Source: Dehalococcoidia bacterium
Lineage (GTDB): Bacteria; Chloroflexota; Dehalococcoidia; Dehalococcoidales; W498
DNA length: 32,035 nucleotides
Direction of reading: 5' to 3'
Assembly: GCA_011191875.1 (NCBI GenBank)
Contig: DUFC01000011.1
Coordinates: forward strand, 1-32,035
Under the pieces are notes generated by a model that was not told the origin of the DNA, made no database searches, and saw only the letters and a list, made by a program, of their open reading frames with translations. Positions 28,401-32,035 of the stretch are shown here, in pieces; the first letter of the stretch is position 1, and each line of letters starts with the position of its first letter. The translations under genes were made by a program, and so were the position numbers.

Positions 28401-29576
28401 TTACATAATCCAGGTAACCACCTCTATTGGAGCATTGTTATAGCCAGTTTCAGTGGTAGGATCTTCTACCACTTCCCAGATTTCAAAGGCACCGGCGGTG
28501 CGGTCGCCTAATTCATTGAAAACGATGGGGCCAGTGACACCATGAAATCCATATATTTCAGTCAAGGCAGTCCTTATCGCTTCACCGTCATAGACACCAG
28601 CATCCTGTATTCCCTTGGCTATTGCCCATACCGCATCATAGGTGGTATCACAGTAGGTTTCAGGAGCGGCACCAAACTTTTCGGTATAGTTAGTAACAAA
28701 CTCTTCATAAGGTGTTCCTAAGCCAACGGTTCTAGTCCCAGCAACAATGGCCTTCTCCATAAACTCAGCGCTACTGGGTTCCGCAAATAGAGCTGAGCCG
28801 TAATTGCCATCGCAGCCAAGCCAGGCAATTTCATCCAGGCCCATCTCTAAGGCCTGTTTAAAGACTATGATGCCATCATCACCGTAGGTAACCGCCAGAA
28901 CTACATCTGGGTTGCTATCCCTAATTACCCCTAGCTCAGTGCGATAGTCCTTCTTAGCTATATCATAATGTACCGTTGCCACATGTTCTCCCGGCCATCC
29001 TGCCGCTTCAAGTCCGTCAACAATCGCTGTTTCTAAACCTATACCATAGGTGTTATCCAATACCATAGTAGCCAGTTTGGTATAGCCTGCAGCCAGAACG
29101 AAATCGGCTAACACCAGGGCTTGAGCATCATCACGCAGGCAGGTGCGGAAGTACCACTCTGTACCCTCTACCTCAGAGAGTGGAACCCCTGTAGCTGACA
29201 TCGTCATCAAAGGAATTTTATGTACCTTAGCATATGGCATTGAAAGCTCAGAGGTTGGTGTAATCATAGGACCGACAATTGCTTGTACCCCGTCTATCTC
29301 AACTAGCTTCTTAACTCTGTCAAAGCCTATGGCTGCGTCAGTAGCACCATCCTCTACCAATAGTTCCAACTGTTTCCCCAACACCCCACCAGCAGCATTA
29401 ATGTCCTCAACTGCCATCTCGGCACCATTCAGCATCATCTCCCCCATATGACCCAAAGGTCCACTGAGTTCTAGCACACAGCCTATCTTGATTGTCTCAG
29501 CCTCTGCCGGAGCACAAGCTGCCGCTGGTATAAGCAAGGACAGAGCAACTACCACCAATAACAACTTTTTAACCAT
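28401..29576 (-). CDS. livK: Branched-chain amino-acid-type ABC transporter, substrate-binding lipoprotein
   Basis: A 391-residue periplasmic-binding-fold protein (Peripla_BP_6 type). The N-terminus has a signal peptide with lipobox-like PAAAC, giving lipidated Cys21. The mature part begins with IKIGCVLELSGPLGHMGEMM and has GAEMAVEDINAAGG, typical of LivJ/LivK. The ligand may be an amino acid, an amide or an aromatic acid; family alone does not say. AAAGGAG precedes the ATG by 6 bases. Last gene of the liv cluster, after a 118-base gap holding a duplicated segment. Confidence 0.93.
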   Translation of the reverse strand: MVKKLLLVVVALSLLIPAAACAPAEAETIKIGCVLELSGPLGHMGEMMLNGAEMAVEDINAAGGVLGKQLELLVEDGATDAAIGFDRVKKLVEIDGVQAIVGPMITPTSELSMPYAKVHKIPLMTMSATGVPLSEVEGTEWYFRTCLRDDAQALVLADFVLAAGYTKLATMVLDNTYGIGLETAIVDGLEAAGWPGEHVATVHYDIAKKDYRTELGVIRDSNPDVVLAVTYGDDGIIVFKQALEMGLDEIAWLGCDGNYGSALFAEPSSAEFMEKAIVAGTRTVGLGTPYEEFVTNYTEKFGAAPETYCDTTYDAVWAIAKGIQDAGVYDGEAIRTALTEIYGFHGVTGPIVFNELGDRTAGAFEIWEVVEDPTTETGYNNAPIEVVTWIM

Positions 29577-29582
29577 ATATTA

Positions 29583-29700
29583 CTCCTTTCTTAAAATATT
29601 ACGCTTAATACTAATTCATCTAAAAACTGTATCAATCACCTCCTTCCTTAAAATCTAGCGTTTAATGCAGTTTAATCCGAAAACTAAACACGCATCAATC
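29583..29700. repeat. Imperfect 57-base tandem duplication in the livF-livK gap
   Basis: Starting at 29583 and again at 29640, both copies read CTCCTT, then CTTAAAAT, CG, TTAAT, AAAACT and TCAATC in the same order, with substitutions and a short indel. On the coding strand one copy supplies livK's AAAGGAG; the other carries AAGGAGGTGATT, a near-perfect 16S anti-Shine-Dalgarno complement, with no canonical gene behind it. Confidence 0.5.
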
Positions 29701-30423
29701 CTTTTTAGCTTCTAACCCCAAATAGCGCTGTTTGGAGGATTCTTCAGCAAATAGAGATTCGGCATCTCCCTCCATAGCACAAGTACCATTAACTAAAACA
29801 TAGCCCCGGTTCGAGATGCTCAGCACCTTTTTAACATTTTGCTCCACAATTACTATAGCGGTACCGTTTTCTCTTATGCTCTCCATCTTAGACAGGATAA
29901 CTGAAGCTGGCTTAGGGGATAGGGAAGCCAGCGGCTCATCAAGCAACAGAACTTCAGGCTGTGCCATCATGGCTCTGGCTATAGCAAGCATTTGCCTTTC
30001 ACCACCACTCAAGTTCCCGGCTAGAGATTTCTTCCTCTCCTTGAGCTCATGAAACATATCATATACTTCCTCCATCGCCGACTTGATGGAGGCTTTACCT
30101 TTCCTGTGATATGCTCCCATATCCAGATTTTCGGCTATAGTAAGATTGGGAAAGATATTGTTTATCTGAGGAACATAGCCTATTCCCAGGCTCACTACTC
30201 GATCGGAGGCTACGCCAGTGATGTCCTTCCCCTGATAAAAGACACTACCCTGAAACAACCTGGCAAAGCCAAGGAAGCTTTTAATCAGAGTTGACTTGCC
30301 ACTACCATTGGGTCCTACGATGGCTACAATCTCGCCCTCAGCCACATGGATAGAGATATCCTGAATAATAATGGCATCGCCGTAGCCAGCACCAATGTTT
30401 TCGGCAGCAAAGATAGCATCCAT
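29695..30423 (-). CDS. livF: Branched-chain amino-acid-type ABC transporter, ATP-binding protein LivF
   Basis: A 242-residue ABC ATPase. Walker A GPNGSGKST is at 37-45, the Q-loop in GYVPQINNIFPNLTIAENL, the signature LSGGE at 138-142 and Walker B LLLDEP at 159-164. The lack of the long LivG-type insert and the IVEQNVKKVL segment identify LivF. It starts at the base after the livG stop. Confidence 0.94.
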   Translation of the reverse strand: MDAIFAAENIGAGYGDAIIIQDISIHVAEGEIVAIVGPNGSGKSTLIKSFLGFARLFQGSVFYQGKDITGVASDRVVSLGIGYVPQINNIFPNLTIAENLDMGAYHRKGKASIKSAMEEVYDMFHELKERKKSLAGNLSGGERQMLAIARAMMAQPEVLLLDEPLASLSPKPASVILSKMESIRENGTAIVIVEQNVKKVLSISNRGYVLVNGTCAMEGDAESLFAEESSKQRYLGLEAKKD

Positions 30424-31188
30424 TTACTCTTCCCCTAGATATACTGCGTAGAAAGTCGGATCGTCAATTATGGCCTGTGGTTCTCCTGCAATTACTACCT
30501 TCCCTTTATCCATAACATAAACCCAGGTGGCAAAATCAAATAATATCTCTAACCGGTGCTCCACAATAAAAAAGGCTATGCCGTTATAAGAGAAATCCTT
30601 TAATTTCTGAAATATTTTCTTCCCCAATACGGGATTTATCCCCGCCGCCGGCTCATCTAGAAGCAGAAGCCTCGGCTTAGCCATAAGCCCCCTGGCAACT
30701 TCTAGAAGCTTTCTCTGTCCACCAGAAAGCTCACCAGCCGGGGAAAAAGCCCATTGAGTCAACTCCACAACTTCCAGAATATCCAGAGCCTCCTCAATCA
30801 GCCCTTTTTCCTGCTCCTGCCATCTCCCTCTCAGAAAAAGGCTATTATATAGCCTATCGCCTTGCTGCCCTCTGGCCGCCACCAACATATTATCTAGTAC
30901 GCTTAAATTAAAAAAGAGTCGAGGCAATTGAAAGGCATTTACCAAGCCTAAATCATAAATTTGGTGAATAGCCAGGTTATTAATACATTTGCCTTTAAAA
31001 TGGATATCTCCCTGGTCAGGCTTATGAAGACCGAGGATAGTATTAAACAGGGTTGTCTTACCACTTCCATTGGGCCCCACTAAGCCGCAGATTCCACCAT
31101 GGTCTATGTCCAGACTCACCCCATTGACGGCGTAAACACCGCCAAAGTGCTTACTGACTTCCCTTATTCTTAATAGCTCTTCTTCCAT
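30424..31188 (-). CDS. livG: Branched-chain amino-acid-type ABC transporter, ATP-binding protein LivG
   Basis: A 254-residue ABC ATPase. Walker A GPNGSGKTT (38-46), NAFQLPRLFFNLSVLDNMLVA as the LivG Q-loop region (LivG often reads RTFQ here), LSGGQ (154-158), LLLDEP (175-180) and an AAGINP D-loop. It overlaps the livM 3' end by 38 bases and has no strong Shine-Dalgarno, so translation is probably coupled to livM. Confidence 0.94.
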   Translation of the reverse strand: MEEELLRIREVSKHFGGVYAVNGVSLDIDHGGICGLVGPNGSGKTTLFNTILGLHKPDQGDIHFKGKCINNLAIHQIYDLGLVNAFQLPRLFFNLSVLDNMLVAARGQQGDRLYNSLFLRGRWQEQEKGLIEEALDILEVVELTQWAFSPAGELSGGQRKLLEVARGLMAKPRLLLLDEPAAGINPVLGKKIFQKLKDFSYNGIAFFIVEHRLEILFDFATWVYVMDKGKVVIAGEPQAIIDDPTFYAVYLGEE

Positions 31189-32035
31189 TTCTGACCAACT
31201 TCAGTGCCTTTGTCTTAATCGTACTTTCCTTTAGCAAACCTTGAGGTCGGAAAAGTAACATAAGTATTATTAAAACACCGAATAGAATATATTGCAAGTC
31301 GTTGAGGTCAATAGGCAAGGCGATATAGTCCTTGGCTATATTTGTACCCCTAGCAAAAATTTGAACCAGTGCCGCACCCAGTAGTGCTCCCCAGTTATTA
31401 GCCGGCCCGCCCAAAAGAACCATTATCCACACGGTAAAGGTAACCATAGGCATAAACATACCGGGGAGGACATACTGCAAGTACTGAGCGTAAAGACCTC
31501 CAGCCAGTCCCGCCATAGCCGAACCTAACATAAATACTTGAGCCTTATATTTAGCCTTACTCTTACCCAGTGCCTCAGCGGCTACTTCGTCTTCCCTTAT
31601 GGCTCGCAGCACCCTACCGTAAGGAGAGTTAGCTAATAGCTGAACGACAAGGAAACAGATAATCAAACAGAGAAAGACTAAACCTATATTCTCTAAGCGG
31701 TAAATAATATAAGAGCCCGTGTAAGGGAAAATAGGATTGACTGGTGTCCCCCAATCACCCCCAGCCAGCCACTTCTCAGATTTAACAATCAACCTCAAGA
31801 TTTCACCAAAGGCTAAGACGGCTATAGCTAGGTAATCAGCCCTCAGTCTCAAAGCCGGCAAGGAAACAAGCAAACCGAAAATAGCCGCAAGTGAGGCACC
31901 GGTGATAAGGCAAAGGTAAAAGGGAACACCCATTTGAGATAGAAGGGCATAGGTATATGCACCGATGAGGAAGAAAGCCACCTTACCAAAGTTAGCCAGT
32001 CCGGTAAAGCCAAACTCTAGGTTCAGGCTTAGGGC
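31151..32035 (-). CDS. livM: Branched-chain amino-acid-type ABC transporter permease LivM (5' end outside window)
   Basis: The frame is open to the window edge: 294 residues of a permease with about eight hydrophobic segments. The frame runs beyond the first internal GTG (31981) into LEFGFTGLANFGKVAFFLIG, the conserved LivM/LivH N-terminal motif, so the gene continues past 32035. The EAA-like cytoplasmic loop GRVLRAIREDEVAAEALGKS contacts the ATPases, and FRPQGLL is the typical C-terminal motif. livH is expected upstream, off the window. Confidence 0.93.
   Translation of the reverse strand, partial: ALSLNLEFGFTGLANFGKVAFFLIGAYTYALLSQMGVPFYLCLITGASLAAIFGLLVSLPALRLRADYLAIAVLAFGEILRLIVKSEKWLAGGDWGTPVNPIFPYTGSYIIYRLENIGLVFLCLIICFLVVQLLANSPYGRVLRAIREDEVAAEALGKSKAKYKAQVFMLGSAMAGLAGGLYAQYLQYVLPGMFMPMVTFTVWIMVLLGGPANNWGALLGAALVQIFARGTNIAKDYIALPIDLNDLQYILFGVLIILMLLFRPQGLLKESTIKTKALKLVRNGRRAIKNKGSQ

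Noticed and set aside
29600-29660. 13-codon ATA-started leader peptide as a gene
   Set aside because: Too short to support without comparison; kept only as an observation on the orphan Shine-Dalgarno.
1-32035. CRISPR arrays, tRNA or rRNA genes, phage or toxin-antitoxin modules
   Set aside because: No regularly spaced repeats, cloverleaf-like sequence, rRNA segments or related protein motifs were found on reading both strands.

Overview
The window most likely comes from the chromosome of an anaerobic bacterium of the Chloroflexota, probably class Dehalococcoidia. This is inferred from three things: an 11-subunit complex I operon lacking nuoE, nuoF and nuoG; a tightly packed partial TCA cluster built from a LeuCD-type aconitase, an NAD-type isocitrate dehydrogenase, malate dehydrogenase and two-subunit class I fumarase; and moderate GC with many TTG and GTG starts. 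No rRNA, tRNA, CRISPR array, intact insertion sequence or phage gene was seen.

Layout. Bases 1-290 hold the end of an unidentified frame, a hairpin and the terminal scar of an insertion sequence. Bases 292-1693 (+) encode an ArsA/Get3-type ATPase overlapped by a 73-residue partner. Bases 1739-3397 (-) are a compact cluster: rmuC, two very small genes (38 and 31 residues) and a four-helix membrane protein. A methyltransferase remnant (3539-3739) precedes the nuo operon (13796 down to 3753, minus strand), ordered nuoA-B-C-D-H-I-J-K, a 64-residue DUF2007-like gene, then nuoL-M-N. A second scar of the same insertion sequence, in the opposite orientation, lies at 13939-14174, so the pair brackets about 14 kb. 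Bases 14191-16121 (+) carry nadK, a GNAT acetyltransferase and a Nudix hydrolase. Bases 25436 down to 16104 (-) form a central-carbon operon: methylmalonyl-CoA carboxyltransferase-type subunit, 56-residue accessory protein, PycB/OadA-type carboxyltransferase with fused biotin domain, aconitase large and small subunits, isocitrate dehydrogenase, malate dehydrogenase, fumarase alpha and beta, and a HIT protein. Bases 25820-28305 carry folK and a COG0720 pterin enzyme (+), a Trm112-like protein (-), a pyridoxamine-phosphate-oxidase-like protein (+) and a metallo-beta-lactamase-fold protein (-). Bases 32035 down to 28401 (-) carry a branched-chain amino-acid-type ABC transporter (livM partial, livG, livF, livK).

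How they fit together. The biotin enzymes can make or use oxaloacetate. Malate dehydrogenase and fumarase link it to malate and fumarate, and aconitase plus isocitrate dehydrogenase link citrate to 2-oxoglutarate; no citrate synthase is in view. The complex I lacks its NADH input module, so it should take electrons from ferredoxin or another carrier and pump ions.

Most notable observations: the inverted pair of insertion-sequence scars around the nuo segment; two genes (malate dehydrogenase and the MBL-fold protein) whose conserved N-termini have no ATG, GTG or TTG and seem to start at ATA behind a well-placed Shine-Dalgarno; a carboxylase gene set resembling a transcarboxylase; a CExxHGH pterin enzyme beside folK; and the previously easy-to-miss small genes between rmuC and its membrane neighbour. 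No clearly new multi-gene system was identified.
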